A DNA stretch of 55,527 nt from Fidelibacterota bacterium (GTDB lineage: Bacteria; Fidelibacterota; Marinisomatia; SCGC-AAA003-L08; JACNLC01): NCBI GenBank assembly GCA_024277615.1, contig JAJRUW010000017.1:1-55527 (forward strand), in the 5' to 3' direction. The translations under genes were made by a program, and so were the position numbers. Positions 17,164 through 27,301 of the stretch are shown in pieces (positions within the stretch are counted from its first letter, which is position 1; each line of letters begins with the position of its first letter). The notes under the pieces are model-generated. The model saw nothing but the letters and a program-made list of their open reading frames with translations. It did not search any database and was not told where the DNA came from.

Positions 17164-19227
17164 ATGACAAGTCTGCATTTACAGGGCAGCATTTTACTGC
17201 TGCTGCTTTTTGGCGGGGGGCTGGTACTGCTCCTGCTGCAATACCGCGGATTACTGGTCAGCAAGCAATCTGCCGTGCGGTTGGTTCTGTTGATCTGCCG
17301 CACATTAGTCGTTATTTTCATTGTGTTCCTCATTGCCAATCCTTTCCTGAAGTGGCGGGGACAAAAAAAACGGGCTCCGGTAGTAGCCGTTTTTACGGAT
17401 CTGTCAACCAGTATGAATTCAGATTCTGTCAATGCAGCAGACAGTATGACCGGCATCCTCAAAAGACTCGAAAATAAAATTGAGAACTCCGGCGGCGTTT
17501 CAACCCTTTTCGGATTCGGTGAATCCATTAGACCCCTTAGTCTCGATGCGCCAATTCAGTTTAAAGATGAAAGAACGGACTTCACAAATCTCGGTGAGAA
17601 AATGCAAGCGGCCGGCGCCGATTACAGCTTTCTGCTCACCGACGGAATCGCCACAACCGGTACCAATCTGACTTCCCTTTCATTCGAAGAATGTCCTCCG
17701 GTGACCGTTTTGGTTTTTGGGAATGAGCAAAGGATATCCAGCATAAGGATCGCAAAAGTCAGGTATCCTCATTCCGTCATTCAGGGAGATACCCTGAAGC
17801 TGGATGTATCCTTGTCCTATCTGCTGGATCAGCAAACACCTGCGACACTGCGTTTACTGGATGCAAATCACAATATTGTGAGCCAGAGACTCATCAAACC
17901 GGGCCCCGGTGAGGGCTTCATGAAGGTTGCTTTTTCCGTGCCCGGTGAAAATCTCACCGAGGCTCTCACAGTTGATGTAGTCCCGTCCGGAACATCGTTA
18001 AATCTGACGACGAATGAGTATCCACTGCAGGTTGACATCCAATCAAAATATGAAAAAGTCCTGCTTTTTTCGGGTAGTCTGTCATTCAACAGCAGATTCA
18101 TCAAAAACCGTCTGACAGTTTTACCGCGTGTTGAAGTAGAACATTATTTCCGTCCGGATGGTGTTACCTGGAACAATGCTCCTGAAAAGGCTCTGCAGGA
18201 AATACCTGCAATGATCGTTCTGGATGATTTCCCGGTTTCCGCTTCGGACAGGGTCTTATTTAATCGAATTACCCAAAAGTGTTCTGAAAAAAATATTCCC
18301 CTGATTTATTTTGAAGGCCCGGGTTCAAATAGAGCAGCGGGCAATCTGCTGGTCAAACAGTTTCAACTAACTATCAGCGGAAATCCTTCGGGCACAAAAG
18401 TATCCCTGCAAATGCCGGCCAGTGCCGTGAGTTTTGTCGATTTTACGGGAATTGACCGAATCCCTCCCCAGCAGCGGAATCTGATCTGGAGTGCCCCAAG
18501 CGGTAATATCATCGAGTATTCCGATGGCAAGTCTGCAATATTTCAGCATCAGGAGAACTTCCCTTTTATTGGAATCTTTATGCCGGAGATTGCCGCAGTC
18601 AGCCTAAAAAGCAGCATGACCCTGGAGACAAATTACCTCCGGGGAATTATTGACGATCTGCTCCTGCTGGAATTGCTCTCTGAAAAATCATTTGCCAGGC
18701 TGACCACAGACAAACCCGTTTACGATTACGGTGATGTGGTAGAACTGGCAGTTAATACCAATGCTACACTCGGAAAATCACCCGCTCTGGTGCAGATTAA
18801 GATGATCAGTGCGGAATCGGGTGAAACGGTCACGCTGCCGGCTTTGCTCAATGCCGACACAGGAGTTTATAAAGCCGACTTTGTGCCCAGGTCTCAGGGG
18901 AAATGGACAGCAGTTGATCTGGTGACCTGGAGTAACGGTGAAGTAATAACCGCTGATACTGCAAACTTTAATGTCAGAGAGGTCAGGGCTGAGGATAGGG
19001 TGTCCATGCCCAATTTATCCGGTTTGAGACATATTGCCGAAAGTACTAAAGGTTCGATTTACATGATTAACGCATTGGATTCTATGCTAAATTCTGTGAA
19101 AATTACTCCCGTGCAAAGTGAATATGATTTTCAATTTAGCGCCATTTCCCTGCAAAAATACTGGGCGTTTTTGATTCTGCTCCTGGGCATCGAATGGTGG
19201 TTGAGGAAAAGAAACGGGTTATTATAA
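17164..19227 (+). CDS. VWA-like membrane protein of unknown function
   Basis: 687 residues. Two N-terminal membrane helices lie at about 7-27 and 38-58. A von Willebrand A-like domain begins at APVVAVFTDLSTSM; Asp79, Ser81 and Ser83 give the DxSxS metal site, and LLTDG follows further on. A long beta-rich region comes next, and the protein closes with one membrane helix (YWAFLILLLGIEWWL). The layout resembles BatA-type or glutamine-amidotransferase-like VWA membrane proteins of FCB bacteria, but I cannot assign a role. It starts 1 bp after tsaD and lies just upstream of rfbB. Confidence 0.7.
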   Translation: MTSLHLQGSILLLLLFGGGLVLLLLQYRGLLVSKQSAVRLVLLICRTLVVIFIVFLIANPFLKWRGQKKRAPVVAVFTDLSTSMNSDSVNAADSMTGILKRLENKIENSGGVSTLFGFGESIRPLSLDAPIQFKDERTDFTNLGEKMQAAGADYSFLLTDGIATTGTNLTSLSFEECPPVTVLVFGNEQRISSIRIAKVRYPHSVIQGDTLKLDVSLSYLLDQQTPATLRLLDANHNIVSQRLIKPGPGEGFMKVAFSVPGENLTEALTVDVVPSGTSLNLTTNEYPLQVDIQSKYEKVLLFSGSLSFNSRFIKNRLTVLPRVEVEHYFRPDGVTWNNAPEKALQEIPAMIVLDDFPVSASDRVLFNRITQKCSEKNIPLIYFEGPGSNRAAGNLLVKQFQLTISGNPSGTKVSLQMPASAVSFVDFTGIDRIPPQQRNLIWSAPSGNIIEYSDGKSAIFQHQENFPFIGIFMPEIAAVSLKSSMTLETNYLRGIIDDLLLLELLSEKSFARLTTDKPVYDYGDVVELAVNTNATLGKSPALVQIKMISAESGETVTLPALLNADTGVYKADFVPRSQGKWTAVDLVTWSNGEVITADTANFNVREVRAEDRVSMPNLSGLRHIAESTKGSIYMINALDSMLNSVKITPVQSEYDFQFSAISLQKYWAFLILLLGIEWWLRKRNGLL

Positions 19228-19255
19228 AATTTATGGAAGACCATAACTGTACGAT

Positions 19256-20314
19256 ATGAAAATTTTGGTTACGGGTGGAGCCGGGTTCATCGGTTCAAAT
19301 TTCATTCTTAAACAGATACGTGAAACTGAAAACGCGGTCCTGAACTTCGACAAGCTGACCTATGCCGGCAACCTTGAAACATTGACTTCGGTAGAGAACA
19401 ATCCCCGTTATGGATTCATTAAGGGTGATGTAGCCGACGGTGAAAAATTAAAAACTACCATCCGGGAGTTTCAACCTGATGCCGTTATTCATTTTGCGGC
19501 CGAGTCCCATGTTGACCGTTCCATCGATGGTCCTTCAGATTTTATCCGCACAAATATTCAGGGCACTTTCACCTTACTGGAAGCAGTGAGAGGATATTGG
19601 AATGAGCTCGGCGGGGAAGACCGCGATAAATTCAGACTGCTCCATGTTTCCACAGACGAGGTTTACGGCTCATTGGGGGAGCAGGGTTACTTTACCGAGT
19701 CAACGGCTTATGCACCAAGGTCGCCCTATTCAGCTTCGAAAGCAGCCTCAGATCATCTGGTGAGGGCCTGGCATCATACTTACGGACTTCCGGTGCTGAT
19801 CACGAATTGTTCTAATAATTACGGTCCCTATCAGTTTCCCGAGAAGCTGATTCCCCTGATGATCTTGAACTGTCTCGACCAAAAAGAACTGCCGGTGTAC
19901 GGCCGGGGTGCCAATATCAGAGACTGGCTTTATGTAGAGGATCATTGTTCAGCACTTTACCTTGTACTGGAGAAAGGCCGCCCAGGTGAAACTTACAACA
20001 TTGGCGGGAATACGGAAAAAACCAACCTTGAAGTGGTTAAATCCATTTGCCGGGTTCTCGATAGACTCCGGCCTGCGGATGGTCTTGCCTCCTACAGTGA
20101 ACTGATAACTTTTGTGGAGGACAGGCCGGGGCATGACCTGAGATATGCTATCGACGCTTCAAAGATTCGTGCAGAACTTGATTGGGTACCTGCAGAATCT
20201 TTCGATTCGGGGATTGAAAAAACGATTATCTGGTATCTTGAAAATATGACCTGGTGGAGACATATTCAACGGAGAAAATACCAGCAGCAACGTCTGGGAA
20301 CAGGGGGCGCATGA
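19256..20314 (+). CDS. rfbB: dTDP-glucose 4,6-dehydratase
   Basis: Converts dTDP-glucose to dTDP-4-keto-6-deoxyglucose, the second step of dTDP-L-rhamnose synthesis. It is an extended SDR of 352 residues with NAD loop GGAGFIGSN at residues 7-15, [12 protein letters not shown], the substrate motif STDEVYG, and catalytic YSASK. It overlaps rfbA by ATGA. It opens the surface polysaccharide locus. Confidence 0.95.
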   Translation: MKILVTGGAGFIGSNFILKQIRETENAVLNFDKLTYAGNLETLTSVENNPRYGFIKGDVADGEKLKTTIREFQPDAVIHFAAESHVDRSIDGPSDFIRTNIQGTFTLLEAVRGYWNELGGEDRDKFRLLHVSTDEVYGSLGEQGYFTESTAYAPRSPYSASKAASDHLVRAWHHTYGLPVLITNCSNNYGPYQFPEKLIPLMILNCLDQKELPVYGRGANIRDWLYVEDHCSALYLVLEKGRPGETYNIGGNTEKTNLEVVKSICRVLDRLRPADGLASYSELITFVEDRPGHDLRYAIDASKIRAELDWVPAESFDSGIEKTIIWYLENMTWWRHIQRRKYQQQRLGTGGA

Positions 20315-21177
20315 AAGGAATTATTCTGGCAGGGGGTTCAGGCACCCGCTTATACCCCTTATCTCAAATAGTCAGCAAACAGCTGATGCCGGTTTATGAC
20401 AAACCGATGATCTACTATCCTCTTTCAACCCTTATGCTCATGGGTATCAGGGAAGTGATGGTGATATCGACACCTGCGGATACGCCAAAATTCAAAGCTC
20501 TGCTGGGGGATGGCAGCCACCTGGGGATGATGCTTTCCTATGCCGTACAGCCGGAACCCAAGGGTATCGCTCAGGCTTTTTTGATTGGTGAGAAGTTCAT
20601 CGGGAACGACAGCGTTACGCTGATACTTGGAGATAATCTGTTTTACGGATCCGGCTATATGGAGCGTCTCGTATCGGGAATTAATAATTTATCCGGTGCC
20701 CTGATTTTCGGTTACTGGGTAAATGACCCCGAACGGTATGGGGTCGTGGAGTTTGATGGGGATGGCACGGTCATTTCCATCGAAGAAAAACCGGTCGAAC
20801 CAAAATCTAACTATGCCGTACCGGGACTTTATATCTATGATAATGAGGTCATCCGTATTGCTAAAAGCATTGTGCCCTCCAAACGCGGCGAACTGGAGAT
20901 AACGGATGTCAATATATCCTACCTTAAAAACCGGAAATTAAAAGTTGAAATCCTGGGACGGGGCATGGCGTGGCTGGATACAGGAACCCACAAAAGCCTG
21001 TTGGAAGCCGGAGCCTTCATTGAGACGATTGAGTCTCGTCAGGGGCTGAAAATCGGCTGCATCGAAGAGATTGCCTATCGTCAGAACTTCATTACCGAAG
21101 TACAATTCAGACAGTTAGTGGAATCATACCCCCAAAATACCTACAGAGCATACCTTGAAGGTCTGTTAAAACGATGA
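20311..21177 (+). CDS. rfbA: Glucose-1-phosphate thymidylyltransferase
   Basis: Makes dTDP-glucose from glucose-1-phosphate and dTTP, 288 residues. The nucleotide-binding loop is [13 protein letters not shown], then [25 protein letters not shown], and [12 protein letters not shown]. The frame extends 19 codons upstream into rfbB, but homology starts at MKGIILAGG, so the ATG at 20311 was chosen; it overlaps the rfbB stop. It is coupled to rfbC by another ATGA. Confidence 0.95.
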   Translation: MKGIILAGGSGTRLYPLSQIVSKQLMPVYDKPMIYYPLSTLMLMGIREVMVISTPADTPKFKALLGDGSHLGMMLSYAVQPEPKGIAQAFLIGEKFIGNDSVTLILGDNLFYGSGYMERLVSGINNLSGALIFGYWVNDPERYGVVEFDGDGTVISIEEKPVEPKSNYAVPGLYIYDNEVIRIAKSIVPSKRGELEITDVNISYLKNRKLKVEILGRGMAWLDTGTHKSLLEAGAFIETIESRQGLKIGCIEEIAYRQNFITEVQFRQLVESYPQNTYRAYLEGLLKR

Positions 21178-21713
21178 AGTTTGAACCTACTGAAATCCCC
21201 GATGTGATCCTGATAAAACCTGATATCTATGAAGATCAGAGAGGATATTTCATGGAAACCTATCATGCGGAAAAATTTCGAACAGCAGGAATCAAATTAT
21301 CTTTCGTACAGGATAATCATGCAGTTTCGGTAAAAAATGTCATTCGGGGTCTGCATTATCAGCTCCGGCATCCACAGGGGAAACTGGTCAGGGTTGTATC
21401 CGGCCGCATCTTTGACGTTGCCGTGGACATCCGTAAACATTCAAAATATTTTGGTCGCTGGGTGGGGGCGATCCTTTCGGCCGAAAATAAACTCCAGTTG
21501 TTCATCCCTGCCGGATTTGCCCACGGCTATTGTTCGCTTTCGGATGTCACTGAAGTCGTTTATAAATGCACGGATATTTACCACCCGGAAAGTGACCGCG
21601 GGATTTTCTGGCAGGATCCTGTCATCGGTATCGACTGGCCCGTCAAAACTCCCATCGTTTCCTCGAAAGACAGAAATCTGCCGCTCCTGTCAGCCGCAGA
21701 AATATTTGATTAA
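21174..21713 (+). CDS. rfbC: dTDP-4-dehydrorhamnose 3,5-epimerase
   Basis: Epimerises dTDP-4-keto-6-deoxyglucose to the L-lyxo form, 179 residues, cupin fold. Marks are [21 protein letters not shown] with the catalytic His, and [13 protein letters not shown]. It is the third gene of the rhamnose set. The reductase rfbD, needed to finish dTDP-L-rhamnose, is not in the window. Confidence 0.94.
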   Translation: MKFEPTEIPDVILIKPDIYEDQRGYFMETYHAEKFRTAGIKLSFVQDNHAVSVKNVIRGLHYQLRHPQGKLVRVVSGRIFDVAVDIRKHSKYFGRWVGAILSAENKLQLFIPAGFAHGYCSLSDVTEVVYKCTDIYHPESDRGIFWQDPVIGIDWPVKTPIVSSKDRNLPLLSAAEIFD

Positions 21714-21722
21714 GGAGACTTG

Positions 21723-23306
21723 ATGATCAAGCAACTACTGATTTTATTTTCAACAGCAACACTTGCCGTGTGTCAGATGCCCGGCTCCGCAACTTTACAG
21801 GAATTGCGATCGGATAAAGGGGAATCTAATACGGAGGCTGAAAAATCTGTAAGGGCTCTCCCTGTCCTCGACCAGATGGCCCTCGAAGCAACTGTTAATC
21901 CCGAAACCTATATTGTCGGACCCGGTGATGAACTCGCCATGAATTTAATATCATCGGACGGCGTATTTACCTATACGCTGCTTGTTGCTCCCACAGGGGA
22001 AGTGCTGATCCCCGCCATAGGGACAGTGAACGTGGATCATATGAAATTAAGTGCGGCGATTGAACTCATCCGGCAGTCCTGTTTAAAGAAATATGTCAAT
22101 GCTTCGGTATATCTGACCTTGGTAGCAATTCGCCGGTTTAAAGTACTGGTCATCGGTACACTCGGGAGTCCGGGTTTTGTAACGGTGACTCCCCTGACCC
22201 GCGTTTCAGATATCTTTGACAGCCTCGGTAATGATATGGATGTTGAACTGTTGTCATCGAGAAATATCAGACTGTTGCGGGATGATGCAGTTTACCCCGT
22301 AGATCTGATGAAATATAAAATGTTTGGTGATACGGTACAAAACCCCCAGGTGCAAATGGGAGATATCATCGACATCGGAATGAAAACCGAAGAAGTGGGT
22401 ATCTTCGGAGGAGTGTTACTGCCCGGGACCTATGAATTTGTTAAGCATGAAAGTCTTGAAAACCTGATTAAACTGGCTGGCGGTTTTACACCCAACGCCG
22501 ATCCGGGTAAAATCGAGATTACACGCTTCGTGAACGATACGGATAAGGTTATCCTGAACATATCGACTCCCGGGGCATTGTCAGAGACGATCCTGGCGCC
22601 GGAAGATCACATCGTTGTACGTTTAAAGAGGGATTACAAACGTCAGGACCTGGTTACCGTCGAGGGCGAGGTTAAATTCCCGGGACGATATTCAATCGAT
22701 GTCGGAAAGACAACCATCAGTGAGATCATCAACCGGGCGGGTGGTTTTTCAACCAGAGCCGACCATTCAAAGATCAGCGTCAATAATGAATACATCTCAG
22801 CACTGGTTGATCCGGAAATCGAACGTATCCGGCTGATTCCGTATGAAGATCTCAGTGACGCGGAAAAATCTTATCTCAAAGCGAGGTCGCGGGTTGAAAA
22901 GGGTAAGATATCCTCGGCTTCTGAAGACTTTACCCGGGCCCTGATGGAATTCCCTCTACAGCGTGAAGATGTAGTATCCATCCCGGCGTTGCAGGAATAT
23001 GTCGAAGTTCTCGGAGCGGTACTGCATCCGGGCAGATTTCCCCTGGTGCCCGAGTACACCTATAATGACTATGTTTCACAGGCCGGCGGTGTCACTTCCA
23101 CGGCCACCCGGAAAAAATATATTATCAAAAACAGCACAGGGCAGCGTATCCCACTGAAGCAGGATGTGCGAATTGAAAACGGCGATGTGATCTTCATAGC
23201 TGAAAAACTTGAATACAATAAGTGGGAGCGCTTTAAAGATATCATGGCCATCGGGGGACAGATGGCGGCTATTATCATCGTCATCCAAACTGCCATACTA
23301 AGATGA
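21723..23306 (+). CDS. Polysaccharide export protein (Wza-like, SLBB domains)
   Basis: About 527 residues with an N-terminal signal (MIKQLLILFSTATLAVC). A Poly_export domain follows (YIVGPGDELAMNL), then several SLBB beta-grasp repeats (IFGGVLLPGTYEF, VEGEVKFPGRYSI, VLGAVLHPGRFPL) and a hydrophobic C-terminal helix. Such proteins form the periplasmic to outer-membrane conduit for capsule or exopolysaccharide. A Cys near residue 17 might be lipidated, but the lipobox is poor. The ATG at 21723 has AAGGAG 5 nt upstream; a TTG at 21720 is the alternative. It overlaps the next gene by ATGA. Confidence 0.85.
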   Translation: MIKQLLILFSTATLAVCQMPGSATLQELRSDKGESNTEAEKSVRALPVLDQMALEATVNPETYIVGPGDELAMNLISSDGVFTYTLLVAPTGEVLIPAIGTVNVDHMKLSAAIELIRQSCLKKYVNASVYLTLVAIRRFKVLVIGTLGSPGFVTVTPLTRVSDIFDSLGNDMDVELLSSRNIRLLRDDAVYPVDLMKYKMFGDTVQNPQVQMGDIIDIGMKTEEVGIFGGVLLPGTYEFVKHESLENLIKLAGGFTPNADPGKIEITRFVNDTDKVILNISTPGALSETILAPEDHIVVRLKRDYKRQDLVTVEGEVKFPGRYSIDVGKTTISEIINRAGGFSTRADHSKISVNNEYISALVDPEIERIRLIPYEDLSDAEKSYLKARSRVEKGKISSASEDFTRALMEFPLQREDVVSIPALQEYVEVLGAVLHPGRFPLVPEYTYNDYVSQAGGVTSTATRKKYIIKNSTGQRIPLKQDVRIENGDVIFIAEKLEYNKWERFKDIMAIGGQMAAIIIVIQTAILR

Positions 23307-24361
23307 GGAAACCCATGAGCCAGAATACTTATCCTCCCAATGATGAAATCAATCTCATCCAGCTCTTCTCGTACCTGAAAACAAGGAAAAAATTTGTACT
23401 CCTGGTGATGTCAGCCATAACGCTGGCTGCAATTATATACTGTATTTTTGCCACTCCATATTACGGGTCTTATGTTTCCATCTATCCAACTGTCGATGAG
23501 AATGCAGTAGGTTCAAACTTCGGTGATATCCAGGGAATTGCATCTGCCATCGGCCTGAATATAGACGGTATGGAGAAAGTGACCTTTTATATACCCGATA
23601 TTGTTGAAAGCCGTATGTTGCGGAAAGCCGTAATCCTGAAAAAATGGGATACGGATAAATACGACCAGCCCGTCAATCTGATCACCTATTGGGGAATTGA
23701 TGATACTACCAAATTAACCCGTCGGCTGAAAAAGATCATCGGGAAACTGTTACCGCACCGGAAAGCAGATCCTCAAAAAAAATACATTGAAGAGGCCCTC
23801 AATGAACTGACTGATCTGCTCTTTGTAAAGGAAGAAGACTCGGGACTGACCGTGATCAAAGTATTGATTGAAGAACCGCAGCTGGCCTCGGATATAGGAA
23901 ATTTTGTCGCTCAGTATATCAAAGATTACATCCGGATGCAACAGGGAGCCCGTTCAAGGAAGTATCGTATTTTTGTGGAGGACCGACTGAATGACTCTAA
24001 AAATGAGCTTGCGGCTGCTGAGGATAAACTGACTGATTTTCGAAAAAAACATCCCCTGGCTTTGGATACTCCCGACCTGCAGCTGAGGCGGGGGAGACTG
24101 TTGCGCGATGTTGAAGTAAATCAGGAGGTCTATATCACCTTGCGGCAGCAATTTGAACTCGCCAGTATTGAAGAACTGAAAGAAACAGCGGTCATCAATA
24201 TTCTCGATGAAGCTGAGCCGTCCGTTGAGATCACAAAACCCAAGCGTCTATTAATTATCACAGTCAGCATCCTGGGCGGCTTTGTCCTGAGTCTGATTCT
24301 GCTGAGTTTCAGTTTCACCTTTTCAGGGGAAAACGTAAAATCCTCTGTAAACGAGCAGTGA
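23303..24361 (+). CDS. Chain length determinant (Wzz-like) protein
   Basis: 352 residues. A cytoplasmic N-terminus ends in a first membrane helix at about 30-50 (KFVLLVMSAITLAAIIYCIF), a periplasmic coiled-coil-rich region follows (RKYRIFVEDRLNDSKNELAAAEDKL), and a second helix lies near the C-terminus before a short tail. The final part carries the Wzz-type proline-containing pre-helix segment (EAEPSVEITKPKRL). No tyrosine kinase domain is fused. It probably controls polymer length with the Wza-like protein whose gene overlaps it. Confidence 0.82.
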   Translation: MRKPMSQNTYPPNDEINLIQLFSYLKTRKKFVLLVMSAITLAAIIYCIFATPYYGSYVSIYPTVDENAVGSNFGDIQGIASAIGLNIDGMEKVTFYIPDIVESRMLRKAVILKKWDTDKYDQPVNLITYWGIDDTTKLTRRLKKIIGKLLPHRKADPQKKYIEEALNELTDLLFVKEEDSGLTVIKVLIEEPQLASDIGNFVAQYIKDYIRMQQGARSRKYRIFVEDRLNDSKNELAAAEDKLTDFRKKHPLALDTPDLQLRRGRLLRDVEVNQEVYITLRQQFELASIEELKETAVINILDEAEPSVEITKPKRLLIITVSILGGFVLSLILLSFSFTFSGENVKSSVNEQ

Positions 24362-24467
24362 CCGGTGAACGGCCGGCCGGAATCTGTATAAATACCTGCA
24401 TAATCGACTCTGATAACCTGAAGCTCATCAATCTCATTTTGGGATTGAATTTGAACGGAACGAAGTA

Positions 24468-25817
24468 TTGACTGGCAAGCTGCATAAATATCTTAAACCT
24501 TTTGATCCCCGGATAAGAGAGCTGGTGAGGGGCTCTTTCGTAGCTTTTTTCTTTAAATTTCTGGGTGGTCTTCTGATTTTTGGACTGAATGCATATATAG
24601 CCAGAGCCTTGGGAGCGGAAAAAGCCGGAATCTATTTTTTATCCTTTACGATTACGACCATCATCGTGAATATCGGCCGATTCGGTATGGATAATACCAT
24701 CGTACGCTATATTGCCGCGTATGCCTCTTCCGATGACTGGTCTCATGTGAAAGGTATTTACCGGGAAGGGATTGGAATCACTATCGTCGGAACCTTTGTG
24801 CTGACCGTACTCGCTTTTCTGCTCTATCCCACATTGGCAGTTTCTGTTTTTCAAAAACCGGAGCTTCTGCGGCCCCTGAATATGATGCTTGTGCTAATAG
24901 TTCCGACAGTTTTAACGGTGATGGTCGGGGAAGCCTTTCGCGGATTGAAAAAAATTGCCAGGACCACTTTCCTGCAAAACATAATTACACCTGTGCTGAT
25001 CATCTGCAGTTTTCTGCTATTTGGCGTACGGGGTGAGATAGATTTGATCATCAAATATTTCACTCTGGGTGTCTTGTTGTCAGCCGGAGTTGCGCTCGTG
25101 CTTTGGCTGGTTTCAAATCCCAGACTGAAAAATGTGAAAGCTGCATATCTTTCATCAGAATTGATAAAAATGAGCAGACCTCTTTTTCTGGTAAATGTGC
25201 TGAATCTGCTGATACTATGGTCTTCAACTTTGATTCTGGGCATATTCAGGGGGAATGACCAGGTGGGGATTTACAACCTGGCGACGCGCACAGCCGGGCT
25301 TATGAGTTTCATGATCGTCTCCCTGAATGCTATCGCAGCACCGCAGTTTGCCGAATTGTATCATCGTGGGGAATTTAAGCTTTTGAAATATACGACGCGG
25401 AAGATAACTAAAATGATCATCATTGTTTCATTACCGGTTCTGGCCGCTTTTCTGATTTTCCCACGAAGTATTATGGGTATTTTCGGAGAACAATTTGTCT
25501 CAGGTGCTTCCATTCTGTTTATATTAACCCTGGGACACTTCGTCAATGTTTCCACAGGCTCGGTTGGTTATCTTCTCATGATGAGCACGCATGAAAAACT
25601 CGTTCGAAATATTACAATATTAGTTGCTGTCTTTAACGTTGGACTGAATTTTTTATTAATCCCGCCTTTTGGTATGACCGGGGCTGCAGTCACGGCGGCC
25701 TCAAGTATGTTACTGTTGAACGGAACGCTGCTGGTTATGGTGAAGAAAAGATTACATTTCTGGACAATCTCTTTTTTGGACCGCCTGTTTCCCGGACCGG
25801 GAGATGAAATAGTATGA
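24468..25817 (+). CDS. Polysaccharide flippase (Wzx/MATE-like), copy 1
   Basis: 449 residues with about 12-14 membrane helices, from the polysaccharide transporter family that flips undecaprenyl-linked units. It opens with RELVRGSFVAFFFKFLGG and NAYIARALGAEKAGIYFL, the typical first helices. The start is probably the TTG at 24468, as no ATG is suitable. It is closely paralogous to the next gene along the whole length, for example FRGLKKI, NLATRTAGLMSFMIVS and TGSVGYLLMMS. Confidence 0.85.
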   Translation: MTGKLHKYLKPFDPRIRELVRGSFVAFFFKFLGGLLIFGLNAYIARALGAEKAGIYFLSFTITTIIVNIGRFGMDNTIVRYIAAYASSDDWSHVKGIYREGIGITIVGTFVLTVLAFLLYPTLAVSVFQKPELLRPLNMMLVLIVPTVLTVMVGEAFRGLKKIARTTFLQNIITPVLIICSFLLFGVRGEIDLIIKYFTLGVLLSAGVALVLWLVSNPRLKNVKAAYLSSELIKMSRPLFLVNVLNLLILWSSTLILGIFRGNDQVGIYNLATRTAGLMSFMIVSLNAIAAPQFAELYHRGEFKLLKYTTRKITKMIIIVSLPVLAAFLIFPRSIMGIFGEQFVSGASILFILTLGHFVNVSTGSVGYLLMMSTHEKLVRNITILVAVFNVGLNFLLIPPFGMTGAAVTAASSMLLLNGTLLVMVKKRLHFWTISFLDRLFPGPGDEIV

Positions 25818-25928
25818 AGGTCTCACACAAAAACAGATCAGCAGCTCTCCCCGTTTATTTCATAGCGGTAGCTGTCGGAAGCGGTACAAATTCATTGTCA
25901 AACAGAATTATTCGGTGTTGATATCAAA

Positions 25929-27263
25929 TTGATTGCATTAATGGACGAGTACTTCGGAAGAATTAGCCCCCAGATCAGTGAATTCATAAGAGGGTCCTTA
26001 ACGGCATTTATACTGAGGGCTGTTGGTGCGGTGTTAGTTTTTTCGGTGAATGCTTATATTGCAAGAAGCCTCGGTGTGAATAATTCCGGTGTTTATTTTC
26101 TTAGCGTCACACTGACTGCAATTATTATTCATATCTGCAGATTTGGTCTGGATAACTCTATTGTAAGGTTTATCGCAGCATATTCTTCCACCGGGAAGTG
26201 GGCTCTCGTTAAGGGGGTCTTTACTGAAAGCTTCATCATAACCATCGCTGGTGCAGTTATACTCTCAGCCGCCTGGTATATGCTGATTCCATATTTTTCA
26301 ATCGATGTTTTTAAAAAGCCGGAATTAATTATACCCTTAAGATTCATGGTGATTTTCATATTACCATCCGCTTTAATAGTACTAATTGCGGAAGCGTTCC
26401 GGGGTCTAAAGAAAATTGGAAGAACAGCCTTCCTTCAGAATATATTTGTTCCGATGTTTGTACTTGTCGGATTTCTGCTTACTGGTATCTCTGATAATAT
26501 CAGCCATATAATCAAACTCTACGTAATTGGGATTTATTGCGGTGTATTCGTAGCAATGTTTTTATGGCGGCAGGCCACACCTGAATTGAAATCAGTATCC
26601 TCCGAATATATAACTTTAAAATTAGTTAAGACAAGCTTACCGCTGTTTTCAGTGAATATTATGTATATCTTGACTCTATGGATATCCACGATTGTCATGG
26701 GAATATATTATGGAAACGCACAGGTTGGCATATATAATGTTGCTTTTCGGACAGCAAACCTGATGAGCTTCGTCATCGTTTCAATTAATGCAATTGCAGC
26801 ACCTGTTTTTGCAGGGCTGTATCATCAAAATAAATTTGATCAGCTGAAAACGACTGCCCAGAAATTAACGGGTGTTATGACAGTTTTGACTTTGCCCTTA
26901 TTAGTATTAATGATCATTTTTGCAGGTAATATTATGTCGATTTTCGGAAGTCAGTTCGGCGCTGGCAGTAGCGCTCTAATCATTTTGGTGATCGGCTATT
27001 ATGTAAATGTGGCAACCGGCCCAGTTGGTATATTATTGATGATGAGCGGTAATGAAAAACTTTTGAGAAATAATCTGGTATCGGTAACATTGTTAAACAT
27101 CATATTAAGTTTTATTTTAATCCCCAAATATGGAATTGTCGGTGCGGCAATTACTTCGACGATAACTATGGTTGTTCAACATACTATATCTATGACTATG
27201 GTGAGATTTAAGTTGAAATTCTGGACAGTGCGATTAGCCGATATAGTCGAGAATAAGATATGA
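25929..27263 (+). CDS. Polysaccharide flippase (Wzx/MATE-like), copy 2
   Basis: 444 residues, the same fold and order of motifs as the preceding gene (NAYIARSLGVNNSGVYFL, FRGLKKIGRT, RTANLMSFVIVS, TGPVGILLMMS). The start is either TTG at 25929 or ATG at 25941. Base composition is visibly richer in A and T than copy 1, beginning here and continuing through the next two genes, so it may have entered from another source rather than by recent duplication. The two copies might export different repeat units. Confidence 0.85.
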   Translation: MIALMDEYFGRISPQISEFIRGSLTAFILRAVGAVLVFSVNAYIARSLGVNNSGVYFLSVTLTAIIIHICRFGLDNSIVRFIAAYSSTGKWALVKGVFTESFIITIAGAVILSAAWYMLIPYFSIDVFKKPELIIPLRFMVIFILPSALIVLIAEAFRGLKKIGRTAFLQNIFVPMFVLVGFLLTGISDNISHIIKLYVIGIYCGVFVAMFLWRQATPELKSVSSEYITLKLVKTSLPLFSVNIMYILTLWISTIVMGIYYGNAQVGIYNVAFRTANLMSFVIVSINAIAAPVFAGLYHQNKFDQLKTTAQKLTGVMTVLTLPLLVLMIIFAGNIMSIFGSQFGAGSSALIILVIGYYVNVATGPVGILLMMSGNEKLLRNNLVSVTLLNIILSFILIPKYGIVGAAITSTITMVVQHTISMTMVRFKLKFWTVRLADIVENKI

Positions 27264-27301
27264 AGCAGCCCTTTAAGCTCTTTAGATGATGAGGTCATCC
27301 G

